Positions 36,542 to 44,106 of a stretch of 64,000 bases of DNA are shown here, in pieces. Position numbers and translations under genes: made by a program. This DNA comes from DYRB01 sp963709645 (GTDB taxonomy: Bacteria > Pseudomonadota > Gammaproteobacteria > Chromatiales > Chromatiaceae): NCBI GenBank assembly GCA_963709645.1, contig CAVPXP010000005.1:1-64000 (forward strand), read 5' to 3'. The notes beneath the pieces are model-generated. The model was given only the letters and a program-made list of their open reading frames with translations. It was not told the origin of the DNA and made no database searches. Every line of letters begins with the position of its first letter. Within the stretch, counting starts at the first letter, position 1.

Positions 36542-38197
36542 ATGAATATGTTCGAAAGCGTCATCAGATCAGGGCGCCACGACCGGCACAGACGCCTGCT
36601 CGCCCGCGTTGCCCTCCTCTGGGTCTCGCTTGGGGCCGTAGCCCTCGCGGCAGAGGGGCCCGCGGACAGGGTTGACGCGGCGGACGTTGTCGTGGACGGC
36701 CATGTGATCGTGGCAGTGCGTGGGGTCGCTGCCTTGCCGGCCGAAAAGCGGGCGCGCAGTATCGCCGACCGCATCGTTGCCGCTGCGGCCGACGAGGACA
36801 TTGCCCCCGGGGATGTCGGGCTAATGGCAAGGGGCGAATATACCGAGATTACGGCAGGTGGAAAGCTCTTGCTGGCCCTGTTCGACGCGGATGCCGAGAT
36901 CGAAGGGGTGAGCCGCCAGGCACTGGCTATTGCAACGCAACTGCGACTTCAGAGCGCGCTGACAGACTACCGCTTTGACCGCAGCCCACGTGTCCTGGCG
37001 ATTAACAGCCTCTATGCCGCGGGGGCGACTGCGCTTGCCGCAGCCCTGTGGTTCGGTTTGCGGCGCAGCTTCCAAGGCCTGGACCGCATGGTCGTCCAAC
37101 AACTGCGCAATCACCTCAAAGCACTGGAGACCCAATCGGCCCGATTCGTCAAGGCACAGCAGCTAGCGAGGTTTATGCGAGGACTCCTCAGGCTCGTCCA
37201 CGCGGCCCTGCTCGCGCTGACCCTCTACGTCTCGATGAATTTCGTCCTTGGTCTGTATCCCTGGACGCGGCCCTTCGCTGTGTGGCTTTTCGGACTGATC
37301 CTCGGCCCGCTGCGCACCATGGGAGACGCCTTCCTGGCTGCGATCCCAGACCTTGTCTTCCTCGTCATCCTGTTCTTCGTCACCCGCTACATCCTGCGGA
37401 TGATCCGAACATTCTTCGAGGGGATCGACAGTGGGGCCGTCACACTGGTGTCCTTCGAACAGGAGTGGGCCTGGCCCACTTATCGCATCCTGCGGCTGCT
37501 CGTCATCATTTTCGCCGTCGTCGTGGCCTATCCCTATGTGCCAGGCTCCCAGTCCGACGCCTTCAAGGGCATCACCCTACTGCTCGGCCTGATCGTGTCC
37601 CTCGGGTCTTCTTCGATCATTTCCAACATTATCGCAGGCTACAGCCTCGCCTACAGGCGCCCCTTCAAGATCGGCGACCGGGTCCGCATCAACAATACGG
37701 TGGGTGATGTCATCGAGATGCGTGTCCTGGTGGCGCGGCTGCGCTCCCCGAAGAACGAGGAGATTGTCATCCCCAGCACCGCCATCTTGAACGGGGAAGT
37801 CGTCAACTACAGCACCCTGGCCGAGGAAATGGGTCTGATCCTGCATACCGAAGTCGGGATCGGCTACGAGACCCCCTGGCGGCAGGTGGAGGCCATGCTC
37901 GAGCTCGCCGCCGACCGGACCCCTGGGCTGCTGAAGAAACCGGCGCCCTTCGTGCTGCAGACCGGCCTGGGGGATTTTGCCGTCACTTACGAGCTCAATG
38001 CCCACTGCGGTGACCCCAAGGTCATGGCGCAGCTTTACACCGCGCTGCACCGCAGTATCCTCGACGTGTTCAACGAATACGGCGTGGCCATCATGACCCC
38101 GGCCTATGTGAGCGATCCAGCGGAGCCCAAGGTCGTGCCAAAGGACCAGTGGTACGCCGCCCCCGCGACGCCAGCCAGCAGTCCCGGGGCAGGCTGA
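36542..38197 (+). CDS. MscS family mechanosensitive channel with N-terminal periplasmic domain
   Basis: 551 aa. A signal peptide (cut near VALAA) precedes a small periplasmic domain (VVVDGHVIVAVRGVAALPAEK, residues about 45-140), then about five membrane helices. The MscS core has KGITLLLGLIVSLGSSSIISNIIAGY as pore helix, YRRPFKIGDRVRINNTVGDV as beta domain and EEIVIPSTAILNGEVVNYSTL. Other MscS-type proteins with this layout often carry the same short N-terminal domain. It gates in response to membrane tension. It converges on the pirin gene; a hairpin lies in between. Confidence 0.92.
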   Translation: MNMFESVIRSGRHDRHRRLLARVALLWVSLGAVALAAEGPADRVDAADVVVDGHVIVAVRGVAALPAEKRARSIADRIVAAAADEDIAPGDVGLMARGEYTEITAGGKLLLALFDADAEIEGVSRQALAIATQLRLQSALTDYRFDRSPRVLAINSLYAAGATALAAALWFGLRRSFQGLDRMVVQQLRNHLKALETQSARFVKAQQLARFMRGLLRLVHAALLALTLYVSMNFVLGLYPWTRPFAVWLFGLILGPLRTMGDAFLAAIPDLVFLVILFFVTRYILRMIRTFFEGIDSGAVTLVSFEQEWAWPTYRILRLLVIIFAVVVAYPYVPGSQSDAFKGITLLLGLIVSLGSSSIISNIIAGYSLAYRRPFKIGDRVRINNTVGDVIEMRVLVARLRSPKNEEIVIPSTAILNGEVVNYSTLAEEMGLILHTEVGIGYETPWRQVEAMLELAADRTPGLLKKPAPFVLQTGLGDFAVTYELNAHCGDPKVMAQLYTALHRSILDVFNEYGVAIMTPAYVSDPAEPKVVPKDQWYAAPATPASSPGAG

Positions 38198-38295
38198 GCC
38201 CAGAAGCCGTGTCATGTCGCCGGCGATGGTGGCAGGGACGCCACCCGCGCCACGGTCACGGACGTTCACACGAGCCGAGGAGCCAGGAGCAGGAT

Positions 38296-38325
38296 CGGGC
38301 CCTGAGAGCGCCCTCAGAAGGCCCG
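38296..38325. terminator. Imperfect hairpin between converging genes
   Basis: CGGGCCCTGAG-agcgcc-CTCAGaaGGCCCG forms an 11-bp stem with a 2-nt bulge, 99 bp after the MscS stop and 17 bp after the pirin stop. No T tract follows on either strand, so intrinsic termination is uncertain. Confidence 0.45.
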
Positions 38326-38341
38326 GCCCCTCGGTCCAAAC

Positions 38342-39043
38342 TCACCCAGGCAGGTCGAAGACCAGCACCTCCGCCGACCCCAGGCCGGCGATCTCCAGGC
38401 GCGCCTCGTCCTGGATGCGGGCCCCGTCCCCCGCCGTCAGCTCCCGCCCGTTGACTCGCACGCCACCCCGAGCGACCTGGACATAGGCGCGACGCCCGCG
38501 CTCCAAGTCCAACCCCACCGTTTCACCGGCCTCCAGCACCGTCGCGTAGACCAGGGCGTCCTGGTGCGAGTCGATGGAGGCGTCGCGCCCATCTGGAGAC
38601 ATGATCAGGCACAGGCGACCCCGCCGGGCCGTCTCCGGGAAGTGGCGCTGGGCATAGCCTGGGGCGACCCGCTGCCGGTTGGGCAGGAGCCAGATCTGCA
38701 GCAGATGCACTGGCGCGTCGGGCGATGGGTTGTACTCGCTGTGCCGCACCCCGGTCCCGGCGCTCATGCGCTGCACGTCCCCGGGGCGGATGACCGATCC
38801 GTTGCCCATGCTGTCGTTGTGCTCCAGGGCGCCCGACAGGATGTAGGTCATGATCTCCATGTCGCTGTGGCCATGGGTGGGGAAGCCACCTCCAGGGGCC
38901 ACCCGGTCCTCGTTGATGACCCGCAGGATCGAATAGCCCATATGGGCCGGATCTTGGTAATCGGAGAAAGAGAAGCTGTGCCAGGTGTCGAGCCAGCCGT
39001 GGTCGAAGTGGCCGCGCTCGGTTGCCGGTCTGACGCTGATCAT
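38342..39043 (-). CDS. Pirin family protein
   Basis: 233 aa from ATG 39043. Two cupin barrels; the N-terminal one has the metal ligands in FPTHGHSDMEIMTYIL (two His) and GVRHSEYN (His, Glu). The family motifs RPATERGHFDHGWLDTWHSF and GSVIRPGDVQRMSAGTG are intact. Bacterial pirins have been linked to quercetin dioxygenase activity and to binding pyruvate dehydrogenase E1; both are knowledge of the family, not shown here. It is divergent from ftsY. A second pirin lies at 62.5 kb, about two-thirds identical by eye. Confidence 0.93.
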   Translation of the reverse strand: MISVRPATERGHFDHGWLDTWHSFSFSDYQDPAHMGYSILRVINEDRVAPGGGFPTHGHSDMEIMTYILSGALEHNDSMGNGSVIRPGDVQRMSAGTGVRHSEYNPSPDAPVHLLQIWLLPNRQRVAPGYAQRHFPETARRGRLCLIMSPDGRDASIDSHQDALVYATVLEAGETVGLDLERGRRAYVQVARGGVRVNGRELTAGDGARIQDEARLEIAGLGSAEVLVFDLPG

Positions 39044-39268
39044 CGTGGGTCGCCTCCGCGTTTTTGTCTCCCCGCAAGATGGCAGCAGGAACCAAGAAAT
39101 CAAAGCGGCCGGTCCTGTGTTGGGCCTCGTTGCACCGGCGCCATTCGATCGCGAGAGACCGAGTAGGTCTGGACCTTCGTCCGGTAGGACGCACCGCCGG
39201 GCTTTTGTTAGCATGACCGACCCTGAGTCGGCACCCCGCCCCCCACCGAGATTCCAGGTAGACCGCAG

Positions 39269-40261
39269 ATGTTCGGTTTCGGCAAGAAGCGACCAGAGGC
39301 AGCCCAGCCGGCCCCTCCCAGCGAGGCACCTTCGGAGCACCCGCGAGGGCTCTTCTCGCGGCTGAAGGACGGCCTCGCCCGCACCCGCGGTCAGCTTGGG
39401 GCGGGCCTGAGCGGCCTGGTGGGCGGCGGGCGAAAGGTGGACGAGGCGCTGTTCGAGGAACTGGAGATGCTGCTCCTGGCTGCGGACGTCGGCGTCGAGG
39501 CGACCACCCGGGTCATCGAGAGGCTGCGGACCGCCGCGCGCCGCTCCGGGCTCACAACCCAGGATGATCTGATCGCCGCCCTGAAGGCGGAGCTGCGGGA
39601 GATCCTGCGACCCTGCCAGGCCGAGGTGAAGGGCCCCGCGCCGGGACGGCCCCAGGTCATCCTGATGGTCGGGGTCAACGGGGCGGGCAAAACGACCACC
39701 ATCGGCAAGCTGGCGCGACGCCTCCAGGACGAGGGCAACAGCGTGATGCTCGCCGCCGGCGACACCTTCAGAGCCGCAGCGGTGGAGCAACTCCAGGCAT
39801 GGGGGGAGCGCAATGGCGTGGCGGTGATAGCCCAGCGATCGGGCGCGGACTCGGCCTCGGTGATCTTCGATGCCCTCCAAGCGGCCACCGCCCGCGGAAC
39901 GGACGTGCTGATCGCGGATACCGCAGGACGCCTGCACACCAAGACCAACCTGATGGACGAGCTGGCGAAGATCTCAAGAGTCGTGAAGAAGCTGGACCCG
40001 CAAGCCCCTCACGAGGTCATGCTGGTGCTGGACGCGACCACGGGACAGAACGCCCTGCATCAGGCCGTGCAGTTCCATCAAACGGTGGGGCTCACGGGGA
40101 TTACCCTGACCAAGCTCGATGGGACGGCCAAGGGCGGCATCCTGTTCGCCATCGCCGAGCGACTGAGGCTGCCGATCCGGTTCATCGGGGTCGGAGAGGC
40201 CATCGAGGACTTGCGCCCCTTCGACGCCGAGGAGTTCGTCGATGCGCTCTTCGCATCCTGA
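39269..40261 (+). CDS. ftsY: Signal recognition particle receptor FtsY
   Basis: 330 aa. It has a short A domain (residues 1-45), an N domain helical bundle (FSRLKDGLARTRGQL) with the ALLEADVG-like LLLAADVGVEATTRV, and the G domain: P-loop GVNGAGKTTTIGKLA, DTFRAAAVEQL, DTAGRLHTKTNLMDEL and TKLDGTAKGGILF. It is the GTPase that docks SRP-ribosome complexes at the membrane. The acidic A domain is shorter than in E. coli (497 aa total). The order ftsY-ftsE-ftsX-rpoH is conserved across gammaproteobacteria. Confidence 0.97.
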   Translation: MFGFGKKRPEAAQPAPPSEAPSEHPRGLFSRLKDGLARTRGQLGAGLSGLVGGGRKVDEALFEELEMLLLAADVGVEATTRVIERLRTAARRSGLTTQDDLIAALKAELREILRPCQAEVKGPAPGRPQVILMVGVNGAGKTTTIGKLARRLQDEGNSVMLAAGDTFRAAAVEQLQAWGERNGVAVIAQRSGADSASVIFDALQAATARGTDVLIADTAGRLHTKTNLMDELAKISRVVKKLDPQAPHEVMLVLDATTGQNALHQAVQFHQTVGLTGITLTKLDGTAKGGILFAIAERLRLPIRFIGVGEAIEDLRPFDAEEFVDALFAS

Positions 40262-40283
40262 TCCCGCGCGCCGCTGACCGACC

Positions 40284-40952
40284 ATGATCCACTTCGAACA
40301 CGTTACTAAACGCTACCCGGAGCGCGGCGAGGCCCTGCACGATCTGAACTTTGAGTTGGACAGCGGAGAGATGGCCTTCCTCACCGGGCGATCGGGCGCG
40401 GGCAAGAGCACCTTGCTCAAGCTGGTCGGGCTCCTTGAACGTCCGAGCCGGGGCCGTGTGATCGTCAACGGACGCGATCTCGGGACCCTGTCGCGACGGC
40501 AGATCCCCTACTACCGGCGCGAGGTCGGCATCATCTTCCAGGACCACCACCTGCTGCCGGACCGCAGCGTCTTCGACAACGTCGCCCTGCCCCTGGTTGT
40601 ATCCCGCATGGGCCGCCCGGAGATCGCGCGCCGGGTGCGTGCCGCGCTGGACCAGGTCGGTCTCCTGGACAAGGAACGCGTACTCCCGACGGCGCTGTCC
40701 GGCGGGGAACAGCAGCGGGTGGGCATCGCCCGGGCGGTGGTGGGGCGCCCTTCGGTCCTGCTGGCCGACGAGCCCACCGGCAATTTGGACCCGGACCTGG
40801 CCCGCGAGATCATGCATCTCTTCCGCCGCTTCCATCAGGTCGGTGTAACCCTGTTGATCGCGACTCACGACGTCGCGCTCATCACCGCCATGCCCTACCG
40901 CACCCTGACCCTGGACCAGGGGCGGCTCGCCCTCGACTCGGGGATCTGGTAG
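40284..40952 (+). CDS. ftsE: Cell division ATP-binding protein FtsE
   Basis: 222 aa ABC ATPase. Walker A GRSGAGKSTLLKLV, Q-loop FQDHHLLPDRSVFDN, signature LSGGEQQRVGIARAVV, Walker B VLLADEPTGNLD and switch His in IATHDVALI. With FtsX it couples septal peptidoglycan hydrolase activation to the divisome. It lies 22 bp after ftsY and 3 bp before ftsX. Confidence 0.97.
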   Translation: MIHFEHVTKRYPERGEALHDLNFELDSGEMAFLTGRSGAGKSTLLKLVGLLERPSRGRVIVNGRDLGTLSRRQIPYYRREVGIIFQDHHLLPDRSVFDNVALPLVVSRMGRPEIARRVRAALDQVGLLDKERVLPTALSGGEQQRVGIARAVVGRPSVLLADEPTGNLDPDLAREIMHLFRRFHQVGVTLLIATHDVALITAMPYRTLTLDQGRLALDSGIW

Positions 40953-40955
40953 GCC

Positions 40956-41921
40956 ATGGCCGCACGCCACCGCCGCAATGCGCTGCACCGCCCCGTTGCG
41001 GCCATCCGTGTCTGGCTCGGTCACCATGGCCGGAGCGCCCTGGCAAGCCTCGGGGACCTGACCCGCGCCCGGCTTGCCACCACGATGACGGTGGCCGTGG
41101 TAGGCATCGCCCTGGCCCTGCCCGCCGGGCTGCATCTGGCGACGCGCTCCCTCGCCGTCGTTGCCCAGGGATGGCAGGAGAGCACGGCGCTGTCCCTCTT
41201 CCTGACCCCAAACCTGGACAGCGCCAAGGCCAAGGCGTTGGCGGAACAGCTCTCCCGCCGCCCGGATCTGGCAAAGGTGAAACTGATCAGTCCGGCCGAG
41301 GGCCTGGCGGAGCTGCGCGAGGCCAGCGGACTGGCTGGGGCGGTGGACCTGCTCACGGAGAACCCCTTGCCGACGGTCCTGGCCGTTGAGCCGACCTCGG
41401 CGCTGACGGCAGACCCCGCGGCGCTGGACGCCCTCCGGCACGCCCTGGCTGCGCTCCCGGATGTTACGGACGCGCGCCTAGACACCGCCTGGGTGCAGCG
41501 ACTGCGTGCCCTGCTCGACCTCGGCTCCAGCGCCGCCCTATGGCTGGCCGCCCTCCTCGCCGTGGCGGTACTGCTCGTGGTCGGCAACACCCTGCGCCTG
41601 GAGGTGGCCAACCGCCGCCGCGAAATCGAGCTCATGGCCCTGGTCGGGGCCACTCGCGCCTTCGTGCGCCGCCCGTTCCTCTACGCAGGGGCCTGGTACG
41701 GCCTCCTTGGCGGCCTGATCGCCATCCTGATCGTGACCCTCGGGGTCGCCCTGGTCCAGTTCCCCGTATCGCGCCTCGCTGCCCTCTACGGCACCGAGTT
41801 CGGCCTGGCCTGGCTCGACGGCACGGCCTTGCTCTCCCTCCTCCTTGGCGGCCCCCTCTTGGGCCTGATCGGCGCCTGGCTCGCTGTCGGGCGCCACCTC
41901 GCAGCCTGTGAACCGCACTGA
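40956..41921 (+). CDS. ftsX: Cell division protein FtsX
   Basis: 321 aa permease-like protein. A cytoplasmic N-tail is followed by the first membrane helix (TTMTVAVVGIALALPAGLHL), a periplasmic loop (residues about 70-185, ECD with LFLTPNLDSAKAKALAEQL) that binds amidase activators in other species, and three more helices in a FtsX/MacB-type domain (LEVANRRREIELMALVGAT). It forms a membrane complex with FtsE. It starts 3 bp after ftsE. Confidence 0.95.
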   Translation: MAARHRRNALHRPVAAIRVWLGHHGRSALASLGDLTRARLATTMTVAVVGIALALPAGLHLATRSLAVVAQGWQESTALSLFLTPNLDSAKAKALAEQLSRRPDLAKVKLISPAEGLAELREASGLAGAVDLLTENPLPTVLAVEPTSALTADPAALDALRHALAALPDVTDARLDTAWVQRLRALLDLGSSAALWLAALLAVAVLLVVGNTLRLEVANRRREIELMALVGATRAFVRRPFLYAGAWYGLLGGLIAILIVTLGVALVQFPVSRLAALYGTEFGLAWLDGTALLSLLLGGPLLGLIGAWLAVGRHLAACEPH

Positions 41922-42003
41922 TCCAATCTCGCCAGCGGTGCGTAATCAAGACAGCGGTGGGAACTAATTCCGGCAGGCTCCGCTCGAAAGCCACGACCAG
42001 ACC

Positions 42004-42032
42004 TTGGCAAACCCTAGCGACAGTGTTAGCAT
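42004..42032 (+). promoter_or_regulatory. Sigma-70-type promoter of rpoH
   Basis: TTGGCA (42004-42009, 5 of 6 matches) and TAGCAT (42027-42032, 4 of 6) are 17 bp apart and lie 39 bp before the rpoH ATG. The AT-rich stretch ATTTAACCAACAACTTTACTG follows. This would allow rpoH to be transcribed apart from ftsYEX. Confidence 0.6.
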
Positions 42033-42070
42033 TTAACCAACAACTTTACTGCGAAATTGGGTGACCGACC

Positions 42071-42913
42071 ATGACGACCCGAGACATCTCCGTCTTGCCT
42101 ACGGGCAGCATCGACGCCTACATCACCGCCGCCTACCAGATCCCGGTCCTCACGCCTGAGGAAGAGAAGGAGTTGTCGCTGCGTCTGCGCGACCAGGGCG
42201 ACATGGACGCAGCACGCCGTATGGTCCTTTCGCATCTGCGCTTCGTGATCCGCATAGCCCGCGGCTATCTGGGCTACGGCCTTCCCTTGCCCGATCTGAT
42301 CCAGGAGGGCACGGTCGGTCTGATGAAGGCGGTGCGTCGCTTCGAGCCAGACGTGGGGGTGCGTTTGGTGTCCTTCGCGGTGCACTGGATCAGAGCGGAG
42401 ATCCATGAGTACATCCTGCGTAACTGGCGCATCGTCAAGGTGGCCACGACCAAGGCCCAGCGCAAGCTCTTCTTTAACCTGCGCAGCGCCAAGAAGCGCC
42501 TGGGTTGGTTCACCTACGACGAGGTGCAGGCCGTGGCCGAAGAGCTGGGCGTGAAGCCCGAAACCGTGCTGCAGATGGAATCGCGGCTGGCCAACCAGGA
42601 CATGGCCTTCGACGGCAGCGAGGGCGACGACGAGGACGGTCCGGCCGCTCCGTCCACCTACTTGCCGGACATGCGCATGGAGCCCGCCAGCCGTCTGGAG
42701 CGCGAAGACACAGAGAAGGACGAGCGCGAGCGCCTTTACGCCGCCCTGTCCGGACTGGACGAGCGCAGCAAGACCATCCTCAAGGCCCGGTGGCTGAGCG
42801 AAAAGAAGCAGACGTTACACGAGCTGGCCGAGCAGTTCGGTGTCTCCGCCGAGCGTATCCGCCAGATCGAAAAGAACGCCATGAACAAGATGCGGGCCCA
42901 GCTCGAGGTATGA
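42071..42913 (+). CDS. rpoH: RNA polymerase heat-shock sigma factor RpoH (sigma-32)
   Basis: 280 aa. Region 1.2/2 with PVLTPEEEKELSLRLRDQGD, region 2.4 with FAVHWIRAEIHEYILRNWRI, the RpoH box QRKLFFNLRSAKKRLGW that is specific to sigma-32, then regions 3 and 4.2 (HELAEQFGVSAERIRQIEKNAM). It directs transcription of chaperone and protease genes at high temperature. The region 2 end (VKVATTKAQRK) matches the DnaK/FtsH control area. It has its own putative promoter and a strong terminator. Confidence 0.97.
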   Translation: MTTRDISVLPTGSIDAYITAAYQIPVLTPEEEKELSLRLRDQGDMDAARRMVLSHLRFVIRIARGYLGYGLPLPDLIQEGTVGLMKAVRRFEPDVGVRLVSFAVHWIRAEIHEYILRNWRIVKVATTKAQRKLFFNLRSAKKRLGWFTYDEVQAVAEELGVKPETVLQMESRLANQDMAFDGSEGDDEDGPAAPSTYLPDMRMEPASRLEREDTEKDERERLYAALSGLDERSKTILKARWLSEKKQTLHELAEQFGVSAERIRQIEKNAMNKMRAQLEV

Positions 42914-42936
42914 TTGAGTTCGGATGAGCGCCCTAC

Positions 42937-42965
42937 AAGACCGGCCGCTGGCCGGTCTTTTTTTT
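42937..42965 (+). terminator. Rho-independent terminator of rpoH
   Basis: AAGACCGGCC-GCT-GGCCGGTCTT is a perfect 10-bp stem with a 3-nt loop followed by a run of T (to 42965), 24 bp after the rpoH stop. Confidence 0.95.
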
Positions 42966-43429
42966 CCGCTTATCGTCGCATTCTTTGTGGCCGCGCGATG
43001 CGAAGGGCACCGCTCTGGCGGTCGCAGCACCCGATTGAGGCGAACGTCATCGCCCGCCCCCTGCGTGCATGAAACACGATTCCGTCGCGCAGCCGTGCCG
43101 ATTGCCAGGCGCCCCGATCGGACACCCGGAATGGGCGGGAAAGGACTTGCTCCAAGACAAAAATAGAGACCCCGGGCTGTTGACGCCCGCATGCCCACCG
43201 GGGCTTCCGTCCCGATGGGCGCAACCGCAGGAACGATTTGCCCAAGCTGCCTGGCGAATTGACCTTATGCAGACCAGGGCTTAGCATTGCCGGCGAACAC
43301 CCTTGGCCTCTCCCGCCAACGGATGTCACAATCAGGTCATCGGTTCTGCACCGATCCCGCATTTTTCAGAATACGATGTCTTCGGCGCGCTCGCCCATGG
43401 GGAGACTACTGTCGATTCAGGAGACCAAA
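42966..43429. other. Intergenic (about 460 bp), nothing recognised
   Basis: Small open frames on both strands have no family features. The stretch GACCCCGGGC...GCCCACCGGGGC near 43169-43207 forms a GC-rich imperfect hairpin. A CAGGAGAC ribosome site for the next gene ends the region. Confidence 0.35.
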
Positions 43430-43921
43430 ATGCTCGGCAAGGTTCTTTCATCGCGTGTCCTCCTTGCGGCGCTCGCCGCAGGCATCATGACCGGTTGCTC
43501 CAGCATGCAGCCGACGCCGATGATGCCCTCCCAACCGGTGGTAATAGGTAGCAGTGGCGTAACCGGGCAGCAGGACAGCATCTGCCGTCAGCAGGCCTAT
43601 CAGGCCGCTCAAAGCGCCAAAGAAACCAACGTCGCCAAGGAAGTGGGTTTCACGGCGCTTGGTGCGATCGCCGGCGCTGCCATCGGCAATGCCTTGGAAC
43701 CCGGGCACCGCTCTGCCCCCCGTGGTCCAGCCCCCCGGCCAGGTGGCCCCGGGCCGCGCGGCCCGGCGCCCAGGGGCCCGTCGGATCCCCACTACGGCAC
43801 CGCCGGTGGTATCACAGGGGCTGCAGTGGGTGCAGCGGCCAGTCAAAGCGTGGTGCAGGACACGCAGCAGGTCTACGACCTCAACTACAACAACTGCATT
43901 GCAGCGTACCGCAGGTATTAG
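43430..43921 (+). CDS. Glycine-zipper lipoprotein
   Basis: 163 aa from ATG 43430 with the ribosome site CAGGAGAC just upstream. The lipobox GIMTGCSS predicts lipid anchoring. Two glycine-zipper segments (GFTALGAIAGAAIGNAL and GTAGGITGAAVGAAASQ) flank a Pro/Gly/Arg-rich linker (RGPAPRPGGPGPRGPAPRGP). Two other Cys (DSICRQQA and NNCIAAYRR) may pair. This arrangement is common in outer-membrane lipoproteins of the YMGG/Rickettsia 17-kDa type. Function is unknown. Confidence 0.85.
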   Translation: MLGKVLSSRVLLAALAAGIMTGCSSMQPTPMMPSQPVVIGSSGVTGQQDSICRQQAYQAAQSAKETNVAKEVGFTALGAIAGAAIGNALEPGHRSAPRGPAPRPGGPGPRGPAPRGPSDPHYGTAGGITGAAVGAAASQSVVQDTQQVYDLNYNNCIAAYRRY

Positions 43922-44106
43922 TCGACGGCGCGCCGCGGCATCCGGCCCGACAGCCGCGGCATTCCGCAACAACCGCACAAAGGCTCAGCGCCGAGAGTCA
44001 GCCAACGGGTTTTTGGCCGCTGACTTTCGGCGGACCTGGCCGATTCAGTAATAGGTATGCCGTTCCTGAAGCCTTTAGGCCGGCAGCTTGCGGCCGTTGT
44101 CCGCTG

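Noticed and set aside
38342..39937. Extension of the first pirin frame to 531 residues
   Set aside because: The extra N-terminal part is antisense to ftsY; pirin motifs begin right at ATG 39043.
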